NCBI GenBank assembly: GCA_017533485.1
Contig: JAFXIC010000059.1
Location: forward strand, 1-57,399
DNA from: Oscillospiraceae bacterium
Lineage (GTDB): Bacteria > Bacillota > Clostridia > Oscillospirales > Ruminococcaceae
DNA: 57,399 nucleotides
Reading direction: 5' to 3'
Shown in pieces: positions 1 to 9,600 of this stretch; the first letter of the stretch is position 1, and the number at the start of each line of letters is the position of its first letter. The notes under the pieces were generated by a model. That model worked only from the letters and a program-made list of their open reading frames with translations. It did not search any database and was not told where the DNA came from. The position numbers were made by a program, and so were the translations under genes.

Positions 1-61
1 CCCTCAAACGGCCTTAGGTGATCCATGGTTTTGCGAATAAAATTTTAGTGTCTATATACGC

Positions 62-89
62 AAAAAAGTCCGAATAATCGGACTTTTTT
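62..89 (-). terminator. Terminator downstream of initiator tRNA
   Basis: A perfect 12-bp inverted repeat (AAAAAAGTCCGA / TCGGACTTTTTT) with a 4-base loop ends in a T-run on both strands. It lies 30 bp past the 3' end of the minus-strand tRNA and could also stop transcription coming from the left edge. Confidence 0.85.
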
Positions 90-118
90 GGTATGTGATC
101 TTTTTCGTCACATATAGA

Positions 119-195
<77 letters not shown>

Positions 196-213
196 TTATC
201 TGATTGCTTATAT

Positions 214-242
214 ATTATATCACAAGGATCAGAAAAAGTCAA
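214..242 (-). promoter_or_regulatory. Promoter of the fMet tRNA
   Basis: On the minus strand TTGACT (237-242) and TATAAT (214-219) are separated by 17 bp, a near-consensus sigma-A promoter. It lies about 19 bp before the tRNA 5' end. Confidence 0.8.
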
Positions 243-325
243 GCCTAAATTTCAAAAATGACCAATTAGATAAAATAAGCATGAAGTGGAGTGTGATTTC
301 ATATACTATGCAAGGAGGTGTTCTG

Positions 326-808
326 ATGAAAACAAAAATTCGATGGAAACCGATCATATTCAGTATTCTGTTATGCTGGGGCGTGGGCGGACTTGCAAGC
401 CTGCTGACGCTGGACGGATTAAAAGCATTCCCGATGCTTGCCCAGCCGCCGCTGACACCGCCGCAGATTGTATTTCCGGTGGTATGGACGATTCTGCTGA
501 CATTGCTGGGGATAGGATTTGGTCTGGCTGTTTCAGCACCTAATACAGACCCGATTGACAAAGAACGTGTGATTACGTCATTTTCGGTACAGCTGACATT
601 TTTCTTCTGCTGGATGATCTGGTTTTTCGGGCTTGGCTGGTATCTGTTTGCGGCAGTATGGCTGGTGGGGCTGATTGTAACAATTCTGTGGATGATGGGG
701 GCGTTTCGAAAGATCAGCATTCTTGCATTCCGGCTTCAGATTCCATATCTGTTGTGGTGCTGTTTTGCGCTGTATCTGAATATTGGCGTATGGTGGCTGA
801 ACCGGTAG
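326..808 (+). CDS. tspO: TspO/MBR family membrane protein
   Basis: 160 residues with five hydrophobic segments and a high Trp content. The QPPLTPPQIVFPVVWTIL stretch near residue 42 and the C-terminal YLNIGVWWLNR are typical of the tryptophan-rich sensory protein / peripheral benzodiazepine receptor family, which binds porphyrins and lipids in the membrane. The ATG at 326 follows AAGGAGG (312-318) at good spacing; in-frame codons further upstream run through the tRNA and are not used. The stop codon overlaps the start of the next gene by 19 bases, suggesting coupled translation with a recombinase, an unusual partner. The physiological ligand cannot be inferred here. Confidence 0.88.
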   Translation: MKTKIRWKPIIFSILLCWGVGGLASLLTLDGLKAFPMLAQPPLTPPQIVFPVVWTILLTLLGIGFGLAVSAPNTDPIDKERVITSFSVQLTFFFCWMIWFFGLGWYLFAAVWLVGLIVTILWMMGAFRKISILAFRLQIPYLLWCCFALYLNIGVWWLNR

Positions 809-1950
809 GTCAGGCTGCGCTGTATCTGAGACTTTCACGTGAAGACGGGGATACGGAACAGTCGGGCAGTATTCAGAGTCAGCAGCTGTTATTGACAGAA
901 TATGCGAAACGAAACGGAATGACGGTCAGCGCGATTTATACCGATGATGGCATATCGGGAACAAAGTGGAATCGTCCGGGATTACAGGAACTGCTGCGTG
1001 CGGCAGAAAGCGGACAAATCCGTGTGATACTGGTAAAGGATCTGTCTCGTCTCAGCCGGGATTATGTCAAAACAGGGGAGCTGCTGGAGGAATGGTTTCC
1101 GAAGTACGGGATCCGATTGATCGCAGTCGAGGACGGGATAGATACGGCAAAGCAGCTTCCGGCGAATGATTTTTCTCCCATGCGTGCGGTATTGAACGAT
1201 TGGTACGCAAGGGATATTTCACGGAAAGTACGGGCGGCTGTGCACGCAAGGCAGGAGAGCGGACTTTGTACCGCGGCACGACTTCCGTATGGTTATCGGA
1301 AAACAGAGGGCAGAATTCTCGTGGATCCGGCGGAAGCGGCGGTTGTGATATGGATATTCAAAGCGTATATGGATGGAAAAAGCCGCTGTGCGATTGCACG
1401 AAAGCTGACGGAAGACGGGATTCGTCCGCCGGGAGAGAAATGGAATCGGAATATCAGGAACTGGAATGACGCAACGATCGGACGGATTCTGAAGAACAGT
1501 GCCTATTGCGGAAAGCTGATGCTTCATAAGACCGAAAAACTCAGCTATAAATCCAACCGCAAACAGCAGCTTCCGGCATGGATGTGGACGGTCTATCCGA
1601 TTCCGGCAGTGATCGGCGAGGATGTATTCGAAGCAGTTCGTACACGCATCGAACAGAAACCGCAGCGTGCCCGTAACCGGACGCATTGGCTTTCGGGTCG
1701 TGTGTACTGTGGGGAATGCGAAAGCAGAATGTATGTCACAAGTCGGAATCGTGTGATATGCAGCGGCAGAAAACACGGAACTGGCTGTCAAAATCCGTCG
1801 ATGTCACTCTCAGCACTGGAGGAGATGTTATCTGTCCAGCTGGAACGGGATGGGATATCTGTATACAGTCAGGCATTGCCGATACTTCTGGAAAAGATCG
1901 TGATTCGAAAGGAAACCGCAGAGCTGTATCTGCGGTACAAAGAACCATAA
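790..1950 (+). CDS. Serine recombinase (resolvase/invertase family, zinc ribbon)
   Basis: 386 residues. The N-terminal catalytic domain begins ALYLRLSREDGD, with the nucleophilic Ser near residue 16 and the VKDLSRLSRD motif that follows in this family. A recombinase DNA-binding domain comes next (about 160-270), then a zinc ribbon with CGEC and a later Cys pair (about 310-345). It is shorter than most large serine integrases and lacks a long C-terminal coiled coil. No clear Shine-Dalgarno precedes the ATG at 790, which lies inside the end of tspO, so translation probably depends on tspO. No attachment sites or interrupted gene could be found around it. It may be a domesticated recombinase or the remnant of an element. 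Confidence 0.85.
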   Translation: MVAEPVGQAALYLRLSREDGDTEQSGSIQSQQLLLTEYAKRNGMTVSAIYTDDGISGTKWNRPGLQELLRAAESGQIRVILVKDLSRLSRDYVKTGELLEEWFPKYGIRLIAVEDGIDTAKQLPANDFSPMRAVLNDWYARDISRKVRAAVHARQESGLCTAARLPYGYRKTEGRILVDPAEAAVVIWIFKAYMDGKSRCAIARKLTEDGIRPPGEKWNRNIRNWNDATIGRILKNSAYCGKLMLHKTEKLSYKSNRKQQLPAWMWTVYPIPAVIGEDVFEAVRTRIEQKPQRARNRTHWLSGRVYCGECESRMYVTSRNRVICSGRKHGTGCQNPSMSLSALEEMLSVQLERDGISVYSQALPILLEKIVIRKETAELYLRYKEP

Positions 1951-1960
1951 TGCAAACAAA

Positions 1961-1992
1961 GACCGCTGTACCGGAATTCCGATACAGCGGTC
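1961..1992 (-). terminator. Near-perfect 32-bp palindrome, likely terminator
   Basis: The arms GACCGCTGTA and TACAGCGGTC continue inwards through CCGGAATTCCGA, leaving a single mismatch and an AATT loop. It sits between the convergent recombinase and SPFH genes. On the minus strand it is followed by a weak T-run (TTTGTTTG), which suits termination of the SPFH gene. Confidence 0.6.
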
Positions 1993-2005
1993 GTATGATT
2001 TATGA

Positions 2006-3331
2006 TTATGATTGCATATCGTTGGAGTCAAAAACATCGCCGCATTCCGGACAGAATTTCGGTGCAGCAGCAGGGTCGGGCGGACACCAGCCGCATTTAT
2101 CGCAGCGATAAATCGGAGCGCCTGCCGGCTTGCGCTGACCGCATTCCTGACAGAACTTACCCTGGTTTACGGCACCGCAGACGCAGGTCCAGCCGTTTGC
2201 AGCAGGTGCCGCAGGCTTCGGGCTTGCACATTCGGTGCAGAATTTACCCTGATTGACGGTACCGCAGCTGCAGGTCCAGCTATTTGCGGCAGGTGCCGCG
2301 GGAGCAGCCGGTGCTGCTGCCTGATTCTGCTGAGCCATCTGGAAGAGGTTCATTGCATTGATGCCGCCTGCGTTCTGTACCATATTCATGCCCATAAATC
2401 CTGCCATTGCGCCGCTTGTATTCTTTGCGGCACTGGTCATTGCCTCCGCCTGTGCGGAAACGAGGGTTGCGGCAGCCATACTTGCGTCTCTGTTGGTAGC
2501 GTTCAGCTGAATTCTCTTGATATTCTTCTCGTCCTCTTCGGTTGCGTTCAGGACATTGAAGTAGACATCAATGATTTTGAGACCAAACTGCTGACCCCAC
2601 TTCGGGCTGAGATGATCGTTCAGCGCCTGACAAAGCTCCAGCGTGTGGTTGCCGATATCCGCATAGTGCTTACAAAGCGGAGAGACCTTCATCAGTGCGG
2701 GACGCAGTGCGGTGAGGAAGTCGGGGAGCAATGTCTTATCGAGTGTCATCTTCATATAATCGCCGGCAGCGTTTGCACAGACATTGGTATAGAAGAGGAT
2801 CGGGTCAACGATCTGGAGAAGATATGCGCCGTTGCACTGGAGACTGATATCCAGAGAGAGATTGATGGACTTATCTTCCATATGGAACGGGATCGGACGC
2901 TGTGTGCCGAAGCGGTTATCATGAATCGGCTTGGTATTGATATAATAGATACGCTGGTCCTTTGCGACGACGCCGCCATAGGAAATGCGCTTGCCGATTG
3001 CCTTGAAGGTTTCGAGGATATTCTTGCCGAGGCTGCCGTAGAAGAGGCTCGGCTCGGTGGACATATCATAAGTATATTCGCCGGCTTGTGCACAGATTTC
3101 GACAACACGGCCCTGATCGACGATCAGCGCGCACTGACCTTCTGCGACAACAATGCCGCTTCCGTTGGAAATGACGTTATCGTTGCCCTTATTAGAGCCT
3201 TTTCCATTGGTACGCTTTTGTGCTCTTACCGCCAGCGTATTGTCGTCGATTGCGTCACAGTAGAAAAATTCTTTCCACTGATCGGCGAATACACTGCCGA
3301 CCGAAGATAATGTTGCTGCTATTAAACCCAT
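2006..3331 (-). CDS. SPFH/band-7 domain protein with C-terminal zinc ribbons (YdjI-like)
   Basis: 441 residues. The SPFH domain covers about residues 30-300 and includes the GIVVAEGQCALIVDQGRVVE stretch typical of the 'virion core protein'-like YdjI subgroup. An Ala/Gln-rich segment follows and then three treble-clef or rubredoxin-like modules, each with paired CxxC-type motifs (WTCSCGTVNQGKFCTEC, WTCVCGAVNQGKFCQECG, YRCDKCGWCPPD). SPFH proteins assemble on membranes and organise partners; the zinc modules probably recruit proteins. The ATG at 3331 (MGLIAATLS) is preferred over 3358 because AAAGGA lies about 10 bases before it. It has its own promoter and no operon partner. Confidence 0.8.
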   Translation of the reverse strand: MGLIAATLSSVGSVFADQWKEFFYCDAIDDNTLAVRAQKRTNGKGSNKGNDNVISNGSGIVVAEGQCALIVDQGRVVEICAQAGEYTYDMSTEPSLFYGSLGKNILETFKAIGKRISYGGVVAKDQRIYYINTKPIHDNRFGTQRPIPFHMEDKSINLSLDISLQCNGAYLLQIVDPILFYTNVCANAAGDYMKMTLDKTLLPDFLTALRPALMKVSPLCKHYADIGNHTLELCQALNDHLSPKWGQQFGLKIIDVYFNVLNATEEDEKNIKRIQLNATNRDASMAAATLVSAQAEAMTSAAKNTSGAMAGFMGMNMVQNAGGINAMNLFQMAQQNQAAAPAAPAAPAANSWTCSCGTVNQGKFCTECASPKPAAPAANGWTCVCGAVNQGKFCQECGQRKPAGAPIYRCDKCGWCPPDPAAAPKFCPECGDVFDSNDMQS

Positions 3332-3399
3332 AGTCAATACATCCTTTCTGCATAGCATGGTGTTGTCGCCTAAAAACGACAGAGCGAATGCTCAAGCTT

Positions 3400-3428
3400 A
3401 TTATAGCATATCCAATTGATTTTTGCAA
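3400..3428 (-). promoter_or_regulatory. Promoter of the SPFH gene
   Basis: On the minus strand TTGCAA (3423-3428), a 17-bp spacer and TATAAT (3400-3405). It lies about 70 bp before the start codon at 3331. Confidence 0.65.
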
Positions 3429-3539
3429 GGGCTTTTGAGAAATAAGTTGGATATTTTGTAAAAACTGTGCAAAACGAACAAGATCTTGTCATAGCAAACA
3501 AAACGTCTGCCGGAGGAAACCGGCGCATCCGATTTTGTC

Positions 3540-6278
3540 TTAATTGAAGCTTTCTTCCTTGCGGAATCGGAAGGAGATATTTTCGGGACGGAGATCGCCG
3601 TAGATGTACATACGTGTGGTGGTGTAGCTTGAGAAGAGGCGGAGGATTTTGGAGTGCGTGATATGCCGGCTGCCGGCGTCCCAGCAAAATGTTGCGCAAT
3701 GACTGCCTGTGACATAGAGAGAAAGAGCGGAATCGGTATCCGCAGATGCGGTTACAGAAAATTCGTATTGTCCGAGCTTCGAAAACGAGAGAACAAAGCT
3801 GTTTCGTTTTCCGTCCTCGATACAAAGCGACGAGAGGGGAATGGAAACCTCCGTATCAACCGGATAGACCGGAATCGGGCGTCCTGAATCCTCTGTGTCA
3901 ATCGGCTTGCCGACGATTTCAGGTACCGTTTCTTCGCTAAGAAGCCGCCGCATGGCAGAGCAGTTCATCAGATACCGACAGAGATTCATTGCATTGCGCT
4001 GTAATTCCGCAAGTGTCACATAGCCGTCACGGAGCGACCGGGGGAGATTGCCTGGATTTTTCTGTGCGTCCGCACAGACCATATAGATATCGTTTTGTGC
4101 CCGTACCATTTCAGCGAGATTGTCATGGCTTGGCGTACCGCCGCGGCGATTGATATTCGCCCACCAGTCGGTCATGGTAAAGCCCTTGTACGCCCATTCC
4201 TCGCGGAGTAATATGGTATTGAGATCGAAGCTGCCCGCAGTCCAGAGTCCGTTGATGCTGCCGTAGGTTGTCATAATCGCGTCTGCGGGGCCTTCTGCGG
4301 CAGCGATTTCAAAGCCCTTTAAATAAATCTCGCGCAGTGCGCGTTCCGAGATGCAGTTATCACAGTAATGGCGGTTTGTTTCCTGATTATTGCCGCAGAA
4401 ATGCTTCATCGTACCGATGACGCCGCTTTTGCGCAGACCGCGCAGGACTGCCGCACCCATCTTTCCGGTCAGCAATGGATCTTCAGAAAAGTATTCGAAG
4501 TTTCTGCCGTTTCGTGGGTGACGATGGATGTTCATACCGGGGCCGAGGAGAATATCGACCTGATTGGTGCGCATTTCCAGACCTGTGAATGCAAAGAGGG
4601 TTTCGATAAGCTGCGGATTGAAGGTGGAGGCAAGCAGCGTGCCGATGGGGAGGCTGAATGCCTTGATGCCGCTGTCGAGGCGGAGTCCGGACGGCCCGTC
4701 GTCACAGCAGACGCAGGGGATTCCAAAATGCCGGAGCGCATCCGTAATTCCGCCGAATGCGGCAGCCGTACCGGGGGTAACCTTCGGAGAACCCATGCCC
4801 TCGCCGCGGATGAGCGCGGATAATTCTTCTTCAGAGAGCTGGGCGATAAATTCCTGCATCGTAGCTTTCTTGTCCCGGACATCTGATAATCGGATACCGC
4901 GGTCACCGGTAAAGGGAATTTCTTCCGGCAGCGCATCGGTTCTGCGCTGTTCTTCTTCATATTCCATCATCGGCACATCTTCGGTTTCGATCTGGAGCGT
5001 TCCCTGTTCATTGGATACAGGCTTGATTCTTTGGAACGGGAGTACAGGTGCCAGAATCTGACGACAGGTTTTCCGCAGCATATCCTCTTCGAGATGGAAT
5101 GTGCCGCAGACTTCTGCTGTGCGGACATCCGAACCGATATAGAATCTGTAATCGCCGGCTTCGAGGAGGTAGGAGAAGCGGTATGGCGTTTTTCCTGCGT
5201 CATCATAAGACGCGAGGAGATCGGTATGGAACCGGATTTCGACGGTTTGCGCTGCACCGGGAGCGAGCGCTTCGGTTTTTGCAAAGCCGCAGAGGATGCG
5301 GGAAGGTTTTCCGAGCTTTCCCTGCGGTGCCTGACAGTAGACCTGAACCGTTTCCTTACCGGTATAGTTTCCGGTATTGGTGACAGCGGCACGAATTGTG
5401 ACGCAGTCATCAGCATATACGAACGATTCGGTCCGGACAGAGAAATCAGTATAGCTCAATCCGAAGCCGAATGGATAACGAACCTTATCCGGAGAGAATG
5501 TTTCGAAATAGCGGTATCCGACATAAATATCTTCGGTATAGAAATTGCGTTCGGGATTTCCGAAATCAGCATCGGACGGATAATCGGATATGGTTTTTGC
5601 AATCGTATCGGGGAGTTTTCCGGAAGGACAGATTTCACCGTTTAATACCTTTGCCGTACCGATTCCGCCGACCATGCCGCCGTGCCATACATAGAGTATC
5701 GCATCAGGATCTGCGGCTTCGATTTCGGTCATATCTATGAGATTTCCGACATTCAGCAGGACAATCATCCGGGAGAAATGCTTTCGGACGGTCTGAAGCA
5801 TCGCCGCTTCTTCCGGATACAGGCGATAGGAGCCTTCGCCGTCAAAATTATCCTGTTCCTCACCGGCGGTGCGTGCGATGATACAGATGGCTGCGGCAGA
5901 AGTTTTTGCGGCGTTTTCTGCGGTCTGATCATCAAGCGGCATTTCGGGTTGTGACCAGGGTTCGCCGCCCCAGCCGTTTGCCTGAACAGGGGGATGTTCA
6001 AGATCCCAGTTCCGATATACGGAAAGCAAATCCTGATTCACAGGAATTCCCGCTTCCATCAGTCCGTCCAAGATGCCGACGACCTGATGAACATTCACCA
6101 TGCCGCCCGAACCGGTTCCGCTTTTGTAATAATGGAGCTGCATTCTTCCGAAGACTGCAATTTCTTCTTCTTGCTTGAGGGGGAGAACCTGATGTTCATT
6201 TTTCAGCATAACAATGCCTTCCGCAACGGCTTGTACAGCCGTATCCAGATAGGCGTTCCAGTCGAGTATCTGTTTCAT
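3540..6278 (-). CDS. GH3 beta-glucosidase with swapped domain order
   Basis: 912 residues, no signal peptide, so probably cytoplasmic, hydrolysing cello-oligosaccharides or aryl glucosides taken up by the cell. The usual order is inverted: the GH3 C-terminal (beta) domain comes first (about 1-250), then a fibronectin-III-like domain (about 290-380), then the (beta/alpha)8 domain (about 460-790). The latter carries LGPGMNIHRHPRNGRNFEYF, the MKHFCGNNQE motif and the nucleophile Asp in MTDWW at residue 704. This permuted form is known from Ruminococcus albus and Butyrivibrio beta-glucosidases. GAAAGGAG precedes the ATG at 6278. It diverges from the large secreted protein gene and has its own promoter. 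Confidence 0.9.
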   Translation of the reverse strand: MKQILDWNAYLDTAVQAVAEGIVMLKNEHQVLPLKQEEEIAVFGRMQLHYYKSGTGSGGMVNVHQVVGILDGLMEAGIPVNQDLLSVYRNWDLEHPPVQANGWGGEPWSQPEMPLDDQTAENAAKTSAAAICIIARTAGEEQDNFDGEGSYRLYPEEAAMLQTVRKHFSRMIVLLNVGNLIDMTEIEAADPDAILYVWHGGMVGGIGTAKVLNGEICPSGKLPDTIAKTISDYPSDADFGNPERNFYTEDIYVGYRYFETFSPDKVRYPFGFGLSYTDFSVRTESFVYADDCVTIRAAVTNTGNYTGKETVQVYCQAPQGKLGKPSRILCGFAKTEALAPGAAQTVEIRFHTDLLASYDDAGKTPYRFSYLLEAGDYRFYIGSDVRTAEVCGTFHLEEDMLRKTCRQILAPVLPFQRIKPVSNEQGTLQIETEDVPMMEYEEEQRRTDALPEEIPFTGDRGIRLSDVRDKKATMQEFIAQLSEEELSALIRGEGMGSPKVTPGTAAAFGGITDALRHFGIPCVCCDDGPSGLRLDSGIKAFSLPIGTLLASTFNPQLIETLFAFTGLEMRTNQVDILLGPGMNIHRHPRNGRNFEYFSEDPLLTGKMGAAVLRGLRKSGVIGTMKHFCGNNQETNRHYCDNCISERALREIYLKGFEIAAAEGPADAIMTTYGSINGLWTAGSFDLNTILLREEWAYKGFTMTDWWANINRRGGTPSHDNLAEMVRAQNDIYMVCADAQKNPGNLPRSLRDGYVTLAELQRNAMNLCRYLMNCSAMRRLLSEETVPEIVGKPIDTEDSGRPIPVYPVDTEVSIPLSSLCIEDGKRNSFVLSFSKLGQYEFSVTASADTDSALSLYVTGSHCATFCWDAGSRHITHSKILRLFSSYTTTRMYIYGDLRPENISFRFRKEESFN

Positions 6279-6350
6279 CGCATCCGACTCCTTTCATATC
6301 AGACAACACAGCAGAAATAATTGTTGCTTTGTGACGTTTGAGATGCTTTG

Positions 6351-6379
6351 ATTATATCATAATTACGATATCTTGTCAA
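6351..6379 (-). promoter_or_regulatory. Promoter of the GH3 gene
   Basis: On the minus strand TTGACA (6374-6379), a 17-bp spacer and TATAAT (6351-6356): a full-consensus sigma-A promoter about 70 bp before the start codon. Confidence 0.85.
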
Positions 6380-6467
6380 TTTAAAAACCAAGGAGATGAC
6401 TTTATCATACCAAAGAATCATTCACTGTCATAAACTGTTGAATCTCAACAAATCCAAAGGAGAATCA

Positions 6468-6497
6468 TTGACAGCAAATTCAGAAAAATGGTATAAT
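6468..6497 (+). promoter_or_regulatory. Promoter of the large secreted protein gene
   Basis: TTGACA (6468-6473), an 18-bp spacer and TATAAT (6492-6497). Together with the GH3 promoter it accounts for the 323-bp divergent intergenic region, where nothing else is evident. Confidence 0.8.
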
Positions 6498-6601
6498 ATC
6501 ATCATTGTTTTCAATTTCTATCTCATATGTTTTAACGATAGTCTATGCTTGCGGCCCGTAGGCATTTGCTATAAAATATTACGAATGGAAGGAAAAAAGG
6601 A

Positions 6602-9600
6602 ATGAATCATTTGAAGCCCAGAAAACTCTTTTCTGCATTGACAGCATTGGTTCTGCTTTCCGGCGTTACGGTGAACCGTGATACCGAAGCGCTGCTGCGG
6701 GTTTATGCAGAAGATGCTGTCGAGAGCGGCAGCGAAACCGAAGCTTCTGCAATGGTTACCGCGTCCACGACACGCTTTGTGCTGACAGGCGGCACGCTTG
6801 ACAACGCAAGCTATGCAGTGGAGAACGGGGTTGCGGTTCTGAAGGATGGTGTCGCATCCGCAGAAGCGCCGGTACCGCAGGCACCGGCATTGTCCAATCT
6901 GGTGTTTGACGGCTGGAGAACTGCCGACAACACAGCGGCGGAGGAATATTCCGAAGATCAGACCTATTATGCCGCATGGCAGTACAGCGACTACACCGCG
7001 AACAATACGTATTCGGATATTACATATTATCTGAATCATTCCAATTACTATAATTTTACGGGTGCGTCGGGTCTGAAGATTACGTTTGGACATAACGGTT
7101 ATGATATTCTCTATCGTATCGGAGACAGCCAGCAGACATTCCGGAAAAACAACCTGCAGGCAACAGGACAGATGTCCGAAGATCTTTACCTCACACCTGT
7201 TTTTTCGTTCTGCAATGTCAACGGCGAGATTTCTGAGAATGCAGAAGAAAACCTGTTCGTAAAGGTCAGCTACCTGATCCAGAACCGAGGCGCTGAAGAT
7301 ATCACCGCGTTCGACCTTGCCAGCACCGCTGATGTCCAGATCGGCAGCAATGACCGTGCGGCAATCTACGGATACACCGAGGAGAATGAGAAGCTGACAT
7401 CTGAAACCTGTCAGGATATTTCTCATGTTTCCTATATCGAGATGCGTGGAAATGATAACAATATCTTTTCGCTTTCTCTGCCAGAGGACGCATCCTGCTG
7501 GTGGGGACATTACAGTTACAGACATTCCTATGCGTTTTCCAATCATCTTTCTTCCAGATATGATACGGGATATGATTCGGGTATTGCCTATTCCTGGAAT
7601 GATCTGACGATTCCTGCCGGAGAAACCGTTGAAAAGAGCGTGATTTTTGCGGTTGGTGATATCCACCTCTTCCGGAACCATGCCTTTGATGCTTACGGTG
7701 TCTGCTACGGCAACAGCAATTGTCCGCTTCTGATGGACCATACCGCAGAGCATCCGTATATTTACCAGAAAGCTACGCTCGCAACCGAATCGCTCTATGA
7801 TGTGCGGAATGCCGGTCAGCTGATGTGGCTTGCGGAGCAGCTCAATTCGGGTGCGATTGCGGACGATATCACCATCGAACTGAAAAATGATATCGAGTTT
7901 GGTATGAATCTGGAGACAGAGGGTACGGTAGCAAATGTTTTGAACTGGACACCGATTTCCTCCTTCTCCGGTACCTTCAACGGAAACGGCTATACCATCA
8001 GCGGTCTGTCCTATGAGAGCGAATCCGCAGGCGGTCTGTTTACGGTACTGGATGGGGCGGCTGTGACCGCGCTCGGTATCACGGATTCTCATCTGAAATC
8101 TGAGGATATGGTCGCGTCGATTGCGGCACGCGCTGTCAACGGAACCGAGATTTCCAATGTATTCAGCAATGCTGTCGTAGAGGGCGAAAAGTCAGCAGGC
8201 CTTGTGTATGAGCTGGATGGTTCTACCATCACAAACGCTTTCTTTACCGGAACTGCTGCAAATGGTATCTGCGGTGTAACCGATGATGAAACGAATCTTG
8301 TGAATACCTATGCGATTTCCGAAACCGCAGACGGGAACGGAAATCTGACTGCTGAACAGTTTGCAAGCGGTGAGGCAGCATATCTCCTCGGTGAGAACTG
8401 GCAGCAGAATCTTTCTGAAGAAGACGCAATGCCTTCGATCGGTACGGAGTATCCGGTCTACAGATATACCGAAGATCTTTCGTGCAGCCCCTCCGATCCG
8501 AACACACAGGTTCGCTATACCAATGACAGAAGCCACAGCGGTAAGGCATATCATGTCGAGCACGTGATGGACTGGAACGAAGTGGTGAAGCAGGCGAACT
8601 GTACCAACAATGAGTACTGGAACAAGGGCTGTGAGAATTGTGAGTATGTCACAGAAGAACTGTATGAGCGTGATGAGGAAGGCCGTCGGGCTACCGGTCA
8701 CAGCCATGCAGATTCCGGCTACTGCACAAACATCGACCCGAATACCGGAAAACCCTGCGGTCACTACGATCCGGCATATACCACCACCACCACGACAACA
8801 ACCACCACGACCACTACAACGACTACAACCACTGCTGCGACGACAACAACGGCAAGCACAACCTCCAAGACAACAACTGCGTCTACTGCGTCCACTTCGA
8901 AAACGACTGCAACAACCACAGCGATTGTTGTCACAGAGCCGGCAATCCCGACACCGGAAGAAAATAAGCCGCGCCGGATTGATATTGATGGTGAAATGAC
9001 CGTCACGCCGATGACAAAGGATGAGATCATTGACGCCGGTATTGATCTTTCGGATGAGGAGAATTTCCATTTCTTCAAGTATGAAGTAGAACTTGAATTC
9101 GAGGCCGAAATCGTCAACTTTACAAAGATTGAGTCTTCGGATGATGAAGTTGTCTGGTATGATGTGACGGTAACGCCGAGAAATTCCACCGGCGGTACTT
9201 CTACTTCTCCTGGTTCGAAGCCTTATGTCAAGCCGACCGTATGGCATTATGAAACTGTCCACGAGGAAATGTATATGATCATTTCCGGCGAATGCAAGTG
9301 GCTGAAAGAATTCTATGATGTACGACTGATTGTCTTCAATAAGGATACCGAAGCACTGACCGATTGCAGCGCAGAGCTGAATGTACCGGAAGGACTGACA
9401 CTCTGCAACTCGGATCTCCGTCAGGAGCTTGGCACCCTCGAACCGAATCAGGCATTTGATATCCACTGGTATCTCCGCGGCGACGAAGCCGGTACTTACC
9501 AGCTTTCTTCGATCTTCAGCGGCATGAACAACGGTGAGGAATTTGATTATACCTTCCGTTCGAAGAATGATCTTCATGTGTATGCCGGCAATGCCTTGAA

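Noticed and set aside
1961-1992. att site for the recombinase at 790-1950
   Set aside because: No second copy was found and the hairpin position fits a terminator of the convergent SPFH gene; kept only as an open possibility.
2012-3310. 432-codon open frame opposite to the SPFH gene
   Set aside because: Shadow of a gene with clear SPFH and zinc-ribbon motifs; no recognisable domain or start signal.
8780-8932. Repetitive DNA that might look like a satellite or CRISPR-like array
   Set aside because: It is a codon-mixed Thr tract in frame with the secreted protein; no spacers or palindromic repeats. No CRISPR array was seen in the window.
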